Positions 1 through 5,734 are shown, numbered from the stretch's first letter. The stretch: DNA of 6,190 nt from an uncultured Lachnospiraceae bacterium (GCA_934359535.1 CAKRLN010000137.1:1-6190); one strand, 5' to 3'. Notes: generated by a model from the letters alone, not told the origin. Made by a program: numbers and translations.

Positions 1-939
1 GCAGATGTCTATGAGTTCTATAATCTTGGAATCGGAGATCCACATCCGGTATCGGCCGCGTCTATGCTGGGTCTTGGAGATATGCTCGATGAGGTTGTTA
101 AAAATTTCCCAGCCGGAGCAGGAATTGATGAAGAGGATGACAGACCGCGTGTTGCAATCATTGGAAAACCAAATGTAGGAAAATCTTCCTTGATTAACCG
201 TCTTGCGCAGGAGGATCGCGTTATCGTATCGGATATTGCCGGAACAACGAGGGATGCAATCGATACCGACATCAAGTACGATGGAAGGGAGTATATTTTT
301 GTTGATACGGCAGGACTCCGGAGAAAGAACAAGATCAAAGAGGAGATCGAGCGCTACAGCATTATCCGTGCAGTAACAGCTGTTGAAAAGTCAGATGTTG
401 TAATTATTATGATTGATGCGACTGAGGGTGTGACGGAGCAGGATGCAAAGATCGCTGGAATCGCACATGACAGAGGAAAAGGAATCATCATTGCGGTCAA
501 TAAGTGGGATGCAATCGAGAAGGACAACCATTCTGTGAAGGAGCACACAGAAAAAATCCGTCAGGTATTAAGCTTTATGCCATATGCAGAGATTCTTTTT
601 ATTTCCGTAAAATCCGGACAGCGTGTGAATAAGCTTTTTGAAATGATCGATGTTGTGCTTGAGAATAATTCCATGCGCGTCCAGACTGGTGTATTAAACG
701 AGATCGTTGCGGAAGCCGTTGCCATGCAGCAGCCACCGAGTGATAAAGGAAAACGCCTGAAGATCTACTATATTACACAGGCAGCGGTAAAACCGCCTAC
801 ATTTGTAATCTTTGTAAATGATAAACAGTTAATGCATTTTTCTTATACAAGATATCTTGAGAACCGGATCCGTGATACATTTGGCTTCCGTGGAACAGCA
901 CTCAAATTTATTATCCGGGAACGAAAGGAAGAAAAGTAA
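1..939 (+). CDS. der: Ribosome biogenesis GTPase Der (EngA), 5'-truncated by the window
   Basis: The reading frame is open from base 1, before the first ATG at 64, so this is the C-terminal 312 residues of a protein that is usually about 440. Der is a tandem-GTPase protein that binds the 50S ribosomal subunit and is needed for its late assembly in the cytoplasm. The missing part is most of GTPase domain 1; visible residues 1-35 are its end and the linker. GTPase domain 2 is complete: G1 GKPNVGKS (55-62), the GTT of switch I (about 81-83), G3 DTAG (102-105) followed by LRRK, G4 NKWD (167-170) and G5 SVKSG (202-206). A KH-like RNA-binding domain follows from about 222 to 305, ending in a basic tail. 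Two tandem G domains plus KH is diagnostic for Der; Era has only one G domain. The stop codon directly abuts the plsY start. Confidence 0.96.
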   Translation, partial: ADVYEFYNLGIGDPHPVSAASMLGLGDMLDEVVKNFPAGAGIDEEDDRPRVAIIGKPNVGKSSLINRLAQEDRVIVSDIAGTTRDAIDTDIKYDGREYIFVDTAGLRRKNKIKEEIERYSIIRAVTAVEKSDVVIIMIDATEGVTEQDAKIAGIAHDRGKGIIIAVNKWDAIEKDNHSVKEHTEKIRQVLSFMPYAEILFISVKSGQRVNKLFEMIDVVLENNSMRVQTGVLNEIVAEAVAMQQPPSDKGKRLKIYYITQAAVKPPTFVIFVNDKQLMHFSYTRYLENRIRDTFGFRGTALKFIIRERKEEK

Positions 940-1584
940 ATGATCGCAGCACGTTTTATTGTTCTGGTTATCGGATACCTCCTTGGAACATTCCAGACCG
1001 GATATCTCTATGGAAAGAGCAAGGGAATTGATATCAGAAAGCATGGAAGTGGGAATTCCGGAACGACGAATACCTTAAGGACACTTGGCTGGAAGGCTGG
1101 AGCTGTGACTTTTGCAGGTGATCTGTTAAAGGCGATATTTGCAGTTGTGATTGCGCATCTGCTCTATCAGGGAAGCTGTCCGGATGGAGTAAAGGTGCTT
1201 GAGCTGTATGCCGGCTTTGGCGCAGTGCTTGGACATAATTTCCCATTTTATCTGAAATTTAAGGGCGGCAAAGGGATTGCCTGTACAGCTGGGGTGATCC
1301 TTGTGGTATGTCCACAGGCAGTGCCGGTCTGCCTTTCACTTTTTCTTATTCTTGTTGTGGCAACACGCTATGTTTCCCTTGGATCGATCTGTATGCTGAT
1401 CGCATTTGTGGTTCAGGTCATTTTATTTAACCATATGGGAATTATACATATCGGGGCAGACTGGGTAGTGGAATTTGATGTTCTTACGATCTGCTTTGCT
1501 GCAATGGGAATCTGGAGACACCGGGCAAATATCGTCCGCCTTTTACATGGCACAGAAAATAAATTTGGACAGAAAGCGAAGTGA
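940..1584 (+). CDS. plsY: Acyl-phosphate:glycerol-3-phosphate acyltransferase PlsY
   Basis: PlsY is an integral membrane enzyme that moves an acyl chain from acyl-phosphate (made by PlsX) to glycerol 3-phosphate, giving lysophosphatidic acid, the first committed step of phospholipid synthesis. At 214 residues it has normal family length. A hydrophobic segment at about 3-24 starts the protein, and others lie near 56-76, 90-105, 115-140 and 145-165. The three family motifs are present: GSGNSGTTNTLRTLG (36-50), GHNFPFYLKFKGGKG (98-112) and RHRANIVRLLHGTENK (193-208). In motif 1 a Thr stands where many homologues have Ala (GATN). The start is ATG 940, immediately after the der stop at 937-939; an AGGAAG site at 926-931, inside the end of der, lies 8 nt upstream. 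The arrangement implies co-transcription and probably translational coupling. gpsA, which makes the substrate, follows 6 bp later. Confidence 0.96.
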   Translation: MIAARFIVLVIGYLLGTFQTGYLYGKSKGIDIRKHGSGNSGTTNTLRTLGWKAGAVTFAGDLLKAIFAVVIAHLLYQGSCPDGVKVLELYAGFGAVLGHNFPFYLKFKGGKGIACTAGVILVVCPQAVPVCLSLFLILVVATRYVSLGSICMLIAFVVQVILFNHMGIIHIGADWVVEFDVLTICFAAMGIWRHRANIVRLLHGTENKFGQKAK

Positions 1585-1590
1585 TCAGAT

Positions 1591-2598
1591 ATGAAAAAAA
1601 TTGGTGTGATCGGAGCAGGAAGCTGGGGAACAGCATTATCCTTAGTGCTTGCAAAAAACGGAAAACAGGTAACGCTCTGGTCGATTATGGAGCAGGAGAT
1701 TGCAATGCTAAAGGAAAAGCATGAGCATACAGAGAAGCTTCCAGGAGTCATCCTTCCAAAGAATGTCTCTTTTACAACAGACTTAAAGGAGACAATCGAA
1801 GGCAGTGAGATGCTTGTGCTTGCGGTTCCGTCGGTTTTTACAAGGAGTACGGCAAAAAGCATGGCGCCTTTTGTAAAAGAAGGACAGATCATTGTCTGTG
1901 TGGCAAAGGGAATTGAAGAAGATACCTTAATGACACTGACGGATATTGTTGCAGAGGAGATTCCAGCCTGTGATGCAGCAGTCATGTGTGGTCCATCCCA
2001 TGCAGAGGAAGTCGGAACCGGGCTTCCGACAACGGTTGTCGCTGGCGCAAAGACGAAAGCAACCGCCGAGAAGATCCAGGATGCGTTTATGAATGAGGTA
2101 TTCCGTGTATACACAAGTCCGGATGTGCTTGGCATGGAGCTCGGCGGAGCCTTAAAAAACGTGATCGCGCTTGCAGCAGGGATGGCAGACGGACTTGGAT
2201 ATGGTGACAACACAAAGGCAGCACTGATTACAAGAGGAATCACCGAGATCAGCCGTCTTGCAATGAAGATGGGCGCAAGGAGTGAGACGATTTTCGGATT
2301 AACCGGAATCGGAGATCTGATCGTTACGTGTGAGAGCAGACACAGCAGAAACCGGAAAGCCGGAATGTTAATGGGTCAGGGACTTACGATGGAAGAAGCA
2401 ACCAAAGAGGTAAAAATGGTAGTTGAGGGAATCTATTCTGCGAAAGCGGCACTTGCGCTTGCCAGACGCTATGAGGTAGAGATTCCGATCATCCAGGAGG
2501 TAAACCGCGTGCTCTTTGAGAACAAACCTGCAAAAGAAGCTGTCTCTGATCTCATGCTTCGTGACAGACGGGTGGAGAGCGACAGCCTTGCATGGTAA
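1591..2598 (+). CDS. gpsA: NAD(P)H-dependent glycerol-3-phosphate dehydrogenase
   Basis: GpsA reduces dihydroxyacetone phosphate to sn-glycerol 3-phosphate in the cytoplasm, supplying the backbone for phospholipids. The 335-residue protein has normal length. Visible features are the N-terminal Rossmann loop GAGSWGTA (8-15), the conserved VAKGIE segment with Lys106, GPSHAEE (134-140), and the C-terminal catalytic helical domain with GGALKNVIALAAG carrying the predicted catalytic Lys189, NTKAALITRG (207-216), GLTGIGDL with Asp242, and SRNRKAG (252-258). The residue roles follow from the family, not from a test here. The gene begins 6 bp after plsY with only a weak purine-rich site (AGCGAAGTGA) before ATG 1591, consistent with translation coupled to plsY. 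Together GpsA and PlsY catalyse consecutive steps. Confidence 0.97.
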   Translation: MKKIGVIGAGSWGTALSLVLAKNGKQVTLWSIMEQEIAMLKEKHEHTEKLPGVILPKNVSFTTDLKETIEGSEMLVLAVPSVFTRSTAKSMAPFVKEGQIIVCVAKGIEEDTLMTLTDIVAEEIPACDAAVMCGPSHAEEVGTGLPTTVVAGAKTKATAEKIQDAFMNEVFRVYTSPDVLGMELGGALKNVIALAAGMADGLGYGDNTKAALITRGITEISRLAMKMGARSETIFGLTGIGDLIVTCESRHSRNRKAGMLMGQGLTMEEATKEVKMVVEGIYSAKAALALARRYEVEIPIIQEVNRVLFENKPAKEAVSDLMLRDRRVESDSLAW

Positions 2599-2638
2599 AA
2601 ACACCGAATGAAATCAGGTGGTTGCGAAACAGAAGAAA

Positions 2639-2645
2639 AGGAGAG
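2639..2645 (+). promoter_or_regulatory. Shine-Dalgarno site that sets the dut start
   Basis: AGGAGAG lies upstream of ATG 2656, 12 nt from the end of its AGGAG core (2639-2643), which is on the long side. The upstream in-frame ATG at 2608 has no purine-rich site before it, only AAAACACCGA. The site therefore supports the start at 2656. It lies in the 57-bp gap after gpsA, which has no terminator-like hairpin. Confidence 0.65.
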
Positions 2646-2655
2646 AATCATCCAT

Positions 2656-3090
2656 ATGGAAACAATCCGTATTAAGTATTTTACAGACGCAATTGACAAG
2701 CTTACGTATATCGATGGCAAATCAGACTGGATTGATCTGCGTGCTTCCGAGGAGGTTACACTTCATGCCGGGGATTTTAAGCTGATTCCGCTTGGTGTTG
2801 CGATGGAGCTTCCAAAGGGTTATGAGGCACATATTGCACCGAGAAGCTCGACCTTTAAGACCTGGGGATTAATCCAGACAAACAGTGTTGGTGTTGTGGA
2901 CGGCTCCTACTGCGGAGATCATGATATGTGGCGGATGCCGGTCTACGCAACAAGGGACACCGTTATTCATGTCAACGACCGCATTGCCCAGTTCCGCATT
3001 GTGGAAAATCAGCCAAAGATCTGCTTTGAAGAGACGGATCATCTTGGAGCTGTGGACCGCGGAGGCTTTGGCAGCACCGGAAAAGCATAG
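2656..3090 (+). CDS. dut: dUTP diphosphatase (dUTPase), trimeric family
   Basis: The enzyme hydrolyses dUTP to dUMP and pyrophosphate, keeping uracil out of DNA and feeding dTMP synthesis. From ATG 2656 it is 144 residues, the normal size. An in-frame ATG at 2608 would add 16 charged residues without homology to the fold and has no ribosome site. The five motifs of the trimeric family are recognisable: DLRA (27-30), APRSS (61-65), GVVDGSYCGD (79-88) with the likely catalytic Asp82 and Tyr85, DRIAQFRI (108-115), and RGGFGSTG (135-142), the C-terminal arm that closes over the nucleotide. Motif 3 differs from the common YRGE form: it reads YCGD and is followed by a short extra HDMW stretch. This resembles a variant I associate with Clostridia and some phages, so I still expect an active dUTPase. 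It probably ends the der-plsY-gpsA transcript, although no terminator follows. Confidence 0.93.
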   Translation: METIRIKYFTDAIDKLTYIDGKSDWIDLRASEEVTLHAGDFKLIPLGVAMELPKGYEAHIAPRSSTFKTWGLIQTNSVGVVDGSYCGDHDMWRMPVYATRDTVIHVNDRIAQFRIVENQPKICFEETDHLGAVDRGGFGSTGKA

Positions 3091-3133
3091 CAGTTCGTCA
3101 AAGTGACAAAGAAGAGGAAAAAATCTTTGGTAG

Positions 3134-3149
3134 TTTGCCAATAGGCAAA
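3134..3149. repeat. Perfect inverted repeat TTTGCC-N4-GGCAAA, possible operator
   Basis: Arms of 6 bp (3134-3139 and 3144-3149) are separated by AATA. The element is followed by A residues, not T, so on the + strand it is not an intrinsic terminator. It sits about 16-20 bp upstream of the TATTAT element at 3165, that is, at the -35 region of a promoter using that box. This is where a repressor or activator site would be expected. The role is inferred from position and symmetry only. Confidence 0.4.
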
Positions 3150-3164
3150 AAACGGGTTGTCATG

Positions 3165-3173
3165 TATTATAAA
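3165..3173 (+). promoter_or_regulatory. Candidate -10 region for the sugar ABC ATPase gene
   Basis: TATTATAAA contains overlapping -10-like hexamers, TATTAT (3165-3170) and TATAAA (3168-3173). No good -35 lies 16-18 bp upstream; the best is TAGGCA at 3142-3147, overlapping the right arm of the palindrome. TTGTCA at 3157-3162 is too close to serve this -10. A competing reading is TTCACA (3187-3192), 17 bp, TACAAA (3210-3215). A separate promoter is expected because the downstream gene has its own strong ribosome site and terminator, but the exact promoter is unresolved. Confidence 0.35.
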
Positions 3174-3184
3174 CCTATCGAAAG

Positions 3185-3198
3185 GGTTCACATGAACC
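3185..3198. repeat. Perfect inverted repeat GGTTCA-CA-TGAACC, possible operator
   Basis: Arms of 6 bp (3185-3190 and 3193-3198) surround a 2-bp centre, giving a 14-bp palindrome. The 2-nt centre is too short for a good RNA hairpin loop, so a dimeric DNA-binding protein site is more likely than a terminator. It lies about 12-15 bp downstream of the TATTATAAA box, or over the -35 of the alternative promoter TTCACA-N17-TACAAA; either position suits repression. It does not match the CcpA catabolite-response consensus. Confidence 0.4.
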
Positions 3199-3225
3199 AG
3201 TTACAAAAATACAAAGAAAAAACTT

Positions 3226-3232
3226 AGGGAGG
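3226..3232 (+). promoter_or_regulatory. Near-ideal Shine-Dalgarno site of the ABC ATPase gene
   Basis: AGGGAGG lies 9 nt before ATG 3242, with an all-A/T spacer (T7 then AA). It is the strongest ribosome binding site in the window and fixes the start. It agrees with the high-expression codon style of the gene that follows. Confidence 0.85.
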
Positions 3233-3241
3233 TTTTTTTAA

Positions 3242-4354
3242 ATGGCTAGTTTATCATTAAAAAACATTTGCAAAGTATACTCTAACGGTTTTGAAGCTGT
3301 TAAAGATTTTAACCTTGAAGTAGAAGATAAGGAGTTCATCATTTTCGTAGGACCATCTGGATGTGGTAAATCTACTACATTACGTATGATCGCAGGTCTG
3401 GAAGAGATTTCTTCTGGTGAGCTGATCATTGATGGAAAGCTTATGAACGATGTTGAGCCTAAGGACAGAGATATCGCAATGGTATTCCAGAACTATGCTC
3501 TGTATCCTCATATGACAGTATTTGATAACATGGCATTTGGTCTGAAATTAAGAAAAGTACCAAAGGATGAGATCAAGAAAAAAGTTGAGGAAGCAGCAAG
3601 AATCCTTGACCTTGAGAAATTATTAGACCGTAAGCCAAAGGCTTTATCCGGTGGACAGAGACAGCGTGTTGCCATGGGACGTGCAATCGTTCGTAATCCT
3701 AAGGTATTCCTTATGGATGAGCCTTTATCCAACCTGGATGCAAAGCTTCGTGTACAGATGAGATCTGAGATCGCTTCCTTACATAACAGATTAGGTGCTA
3801 CAATCATCTACGTAACACATGATCAGACAGAGGCTATGACACTGGGAACAAGAATCGTTGTATTAAAAGACGGTGTAATCCAGCAGGTAGATTCTCCACA
3901 GAAATTATACAATGAGCCAGATAACTTATTCGTAGCAGGATTCATCGGATCTCCACAGATGAACTTTGTTGATGCAGAGTGCATCGTTGAAGGAGCTAAG
4001 GCTTCTCTGAAATTTGACAAGCATGTTGTTGAGTTACCAGAAGAGAAAGCAAAGAAATTAATCGATGGCGGATACGCTGGAAAGAAAGTTGTATTAGGTA
4101 TCAGACCAGAAGATATCAGCGATGATCCAGAAGTGATCGAGAAAGCAGGAGCTAACACAATTGATGTTGAGATCACTGGATACGAGTTATTAGGTGCAGA
4201 AGTATTACTGTACTACTCAATCGCAGGTGCTAACATGACAGCAAGAGTTGCTTCCAATACACCAGCACGTATGGGAGATAAAGTAAAACTTGCCTTTGAT
4301 CCAAAGAAGATCCATGTTTTCGACAAAGAAACAGAATTGACAATTACAAACTAG
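3242..4354 (+). CDS. Sugar ABC importer ATPase, MalK/MsmK/UgpC family, no adjacent permease
   Basis: This is the cytoplasmic ATPase that powers uptake by carbohydrate ABC importers (CUT1 class), working as a dimer on a permease pair. The 370 residues show Walker A GPSGCGKST (37-45), Q-loop Gln83, ABC signature LSGGQ (135-139), Walker B VFLMDE (155-160), D-loop SNLD (163-166) and switch His193. After these comes the GFIGSPQMNF junction (233-242) and a C-terminal OB/TOBE-type regulatory domain (about 240-365) containing GIRPEDI. That layout and length are typical of MalK, MsmK and UgpC. Neighbours are dut and a regulator; no binding protein or membrane component is in the window. Homologues MsmK (Streptococcus) and MsmX (Bacillus) are known to serve several sugar importers, so a shared ATPase is a reasonable inference. 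Codons favour TTA, GCT, TCT, GGT and ACA, unlike the flanking genes, suggesting strong expression. Which sugars it serves cannot be read here. Confidence 0.95.
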   Translation: MASLSLKNICKVYSNGFEAVKDFNLEVEDKEFIIFVGPSGCGKSTTLRMIAGLEEISSGELIIDGKLMNDVEPKDRDIAMVFQNYALYPHMTVFDNMAFGLKLRKVPKDEIKKKVEEAARILDLEKLLDRKPKALSGGQRQRVAMGRAIVRNPKVFLMDEPLSNLDAKLRVQMRSEIASLHNRLGATIIYVTHDQTEAMTLGTRIVVLKDGVIQQVDSPQKLYNEPDNLFVAGFIGSPQMNFVDAECIVEGAKASLKFDKHVVELPEEKAKKLIDGGYAGKKVVLGIRPEDISDDPEVIEKAGANTIDVEITGYELLGAEVLLYYSIAGANMTARVASNTPARMGDKVKLAFDPKKIHVFDKETELTITN

Positions 4355-4384
4355 TCGGATAAAATTGAATAGTTGTAAATAATG

Positions 4385-4417
4385 AAACTGGGTGTGAAAT
4401 ATTTACACCCAGTTTTT
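4385..4417 (+). terminator. Strong intrinsic terminator after the ABC ATPase gene
   Basis: Left arm AAACTGGGTGT (4385-4395) pairs perfectly with ACACCCAGTTT (4405-4415). The interior GAAATATTT can add a G-T and two A-T pairs, leaving a 3-nt loop. T residues run from 4413 to 4417. It starts 30 bp after the stop codon and should end the ATPase transcript. Confidence 0.92.
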
Positions 4418-4419
4418 CG

Positions 4420-4445
4420 GTTACAGTTCACGCGTCAACTGTAAC
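4420..4445. repeat. Perfect 9-bp inverted repeat GTTACAGTT-N8-AACTGTAAC
   Basis: Arms at 4420-4428 and 4437-4445 flank an 8-nt centre containing ACGCGT. It begins 2 nt after the terminator T-run and is followed by GTTTTCG, so it could be a second, weaker terminator making a tandem pair. It could also be an operator about 40 bp upstream of the -35 box of the next gene. The sequence alone does not separate the two. Confidence 0.6.
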
Positions 4446-4484
4446 GTTTTCGTAATATTCATAGATATCCGGCAAAATAAAAAC

Positions 4485-4513
4485 TTGCAAACAAATGTTC
4501 GATATGATATGAT
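4485..4513 (+). promoter_or_regulatory. Sigma-A-type promoter of the CdaR/PucR-like regulator gene
   Basis: TTGCAA (4485-4490), a 17-bp spacer and TATGAT (4508-4513) match the vegetative promoter with optimal spacing. Transcription would start near 4520, giving a leader of about 34 nt before ATG 4554. The -10 lies in a small run of GATAT repeats. The -35 overlaps the in-frame TTG that could be mistaken for the gene start. Confidence 0.75.
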
Positions 4514-4540
4514 ACGAATCAGTTCAATGAAAGACGAAAC

Positions 4541-4546
4541 AGGAGA
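4541..4546 (+). promoter_or_regulatory. Shine-Dalgarno site that sets the regulator start
   Basis: AGGAGA is 7 nt before ATG 4554 and only 1 nt before the in-frame ATG 4548. Normal spacing therefore selects 4554 as the start. Confidence 0.8.
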
Positions 4547-4553
4547 TATGCCC

Positions 4554-5642
4554 ATGCTTTCACATCAGAAATTACAGAATACATTAGATGAAATCAAAGA
4601 GATTACCAAGATTGATATGCTGCTATATAACAGCAAAGGAAAGGAAGTTGCTGCAACTATGCAGGCGGATATTCCACTTGAGAGCGTTGTCTGTGATTTC
4701 TGCCATTCGATGGCAGAACAGCAGACCTATCAGCAGTATCAGTTTTTTAAGATTGTGGTGGAGAATGAGACTGAGTATGTTCTGCTTATGCACGGAACCG
4801 GAGAGACTGCTTATACACTCGGAAGAATGGCAGTATGCCAGATCCGCAATCTTGTCATGAGCTCTGTGGAGCAGTTTGACCGGAATAATTTTATTCAGAA
4901 TATTCTGCTTGGAAATATGTTGATCGTTGATATTTTTGCGAAAGCGAAGAAACTTCATATTGAGCAGGCACCAAGAGTCGTGTTTGTTATTGATACTGGC
5001 AAAAAGGGCAATGACGATGCCATGGAGCTTGTGAAGAATCTGTCGAATGTGAAGACAAAGGATTTTGTGACAAGTGTAGATGAACACAGTGTTGTCCTTG
5101 TCAAAGATGTATCGGATATTGCAGAGGATGAAATGGAAGAGGTGCTCGATGAGACTGCGAAATGCCTGGTAGATAACCTCCATATGGAAGCAATGATTAA
5201 GGTACGTGTTGGCTACAGTAATGTAGTAACACAGATTCCTGCAATTACCGATTCCTATCAGGAGGCGAAGATGGCACTTGAGGTAGGAAGGGTATTTTAT
5301 GCGGAGCTTGATACCATCTCCTATGGACGTCTTGGGATTGGAAGACTAATTTATCAGCTTCCGATGAGCCTTTGTGATATGTTTATCAAGGAAGTATTCG
5401 GGGATAAGATTCCAGAGGTGCTTGACGATGAGGAGGCAATGTCTACCATTGGGAAGTTTTTTGAGAATAACCTGAATATTTCAGAGACAGCAAGACAATT
5501 ATATGTACACCGGAATACGCTTGTATATCGTCTTGAACGCATTGAGAAATCCATTGGTCTTGACATCCGGACATTTGACGATGCAATGACCTTCCGGATC
5601 GCAGTGATGGTTCTTGCACATATGAGGGATCAGAAGAAATAA
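4554..5642 (+). CDS. CdaR/PucR-family transcriptional regulator
   Basis: This is a predicted cytoplasmic DNA-binding regulator of 362 residues. The C-terminus (about 297-356) is a PucR/CdaR-type helix-turn-helix: NISETARQLYVHRNTLVYRL (308-327) followed by an RIEKSIGLDIR stretch and the closing FDDAMTFRIAVMV helix. The middle (about 112-265) fits the degenerate GGDEF-like domain of CdaR relatives, with NFIQNILLGN at its start and RVGYSNVVTQIPAITDSYQEA near its end. The N-terminal domain (about 1-105) resembles a small ligand-sensing domain, with IDMLLYNSKGKEV near its start. It carries Cys47-Asp-Phe-Cys50-His51 and Cys95. CdaR itself responds to sugar diacids; the ligand here is unknown. The start is ATG 4554 because of the ribosome site at 4541; an upstream in-frame TTG at 4485 is inside the promoter. 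The gene is transcribed alone from its own promoter, after a sugar-uptake ATPase, which hints at a link to carbon supply but does not prove one. Confidence 0.85.
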   Translation: MLSHQKLQNTLDEIKEITKIDMLLYNSKGKEVAATMQADIPLESVVCDFCHSMAEQQTYQQYQFFKIVVENETEYVLLMHGTGETAYTLGRMAVCQIRNLVMSSVEQFDRNNFIQNILLGNMLIVDIFAKAKKLHIEQAPRVVFVIDTGKKGNDDAMELVKNLSNVKTKDFVTSVDEHSVVLVKDVSDIAEDEMEEVLDETAKCLVDNLHMEAMIKVRVGYSNVVTQIPAITDSYQEAKMALEVGRVFYAELDTISYGRLGIGRLIYQLPMSLCDMFIKEVFGDKIPEVLDDEEAMSTIGKFFENNLNISETARQLYVHRNTLVYRLERIEKSIGLDIRTFDDAMTFRIAVMVLAHMRDQKK

Positions 5643-5699
5643 TTTTTGTCACTTTGAACAATAAAAGATAGAAAAAAGTGAGTTTCGCAAACACCTAAC

Positions 5700-5705
5700 T
5701 ATAAT
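5700..5705 (+). promoter_or_regulatory. Candidate -10 box of the topoisomerase gene
   Basis: A perfect TATAAT lies 35 bp before the ATG at 5735. The hexamer 17 bp upstream (AGTGAG, 5677-5682) is not a recognisable -35, so the promoter would be weak, activated or misread. A separate promoter makes sense because the preceding regulator is a different kind of gene. The gap 5643-5734 shows no good intrinsic terminator, so readthrough from the regulator is also possible. Confidence 0.45.
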
Positions 5706-5714
5706 AATGGATAG

Positions 5715-5720
5715 AAGGAG
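5715..5720 (+). promoter_or_regulatory. Shine-Dalgarno site of the topoisomerase gene, long spacing
   Basis: AAGGAG lies 14 nt before ATG 5735, longer than the usual 5-10. An in-frame TAA at 5723-5725 rules out any start further upstream, and no ATG, GTG or TTG lies between it and 5735, so ATG 5735 is the only sensible start. Confidence 0.6.
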
Positions 5721-5734
5721 CATAACAGATAAGA

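Noticed and set aside
1413..2243. Long open frame of 276 codons on the minus strand
   Set aside because: It lies entirely opposite plsY and gpsA, both of which have clear conserved motifs. Its protein is Ser/Ile/Pro-rich without recognisable domains, as expected for an antisense shadow.
2608..2655. Upstream ATG start for dut
   Set aside because: There is no Shine-Dalgarno sequence before it, the 16 extra residues are not part of the fold, and ATG 2656 has an AGGAG site and gives the normal length.
3107..3129. CAAAGA-N11-TCTTTG as a terminator after dut
   Set aside because: The stem is AT-rich with an 11-nt loop and no T-run follows. I would not call termination here.
3091..3241. A riboswitch or small gene in the gap before the ATPase gene
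   Set aside because: No riboswitch core that I recognise and no open frame with a ribosome site is present; the gap is explained by short dyads, a promoter and a ribosome site.
4623..5183. Minus-strand open frame of 186 codons
   Set aside because: It is antisense to the regulator gene, has no recognisable domain and no convincing ribosome site.
5649..5681. TCACTTT-N19-AAAGTGA as a terminator after the regulator
   Set aside because: A 7-bp AT-rich stem with a 19-nt loop and no T-run is too weak for an intrinsic terminator.
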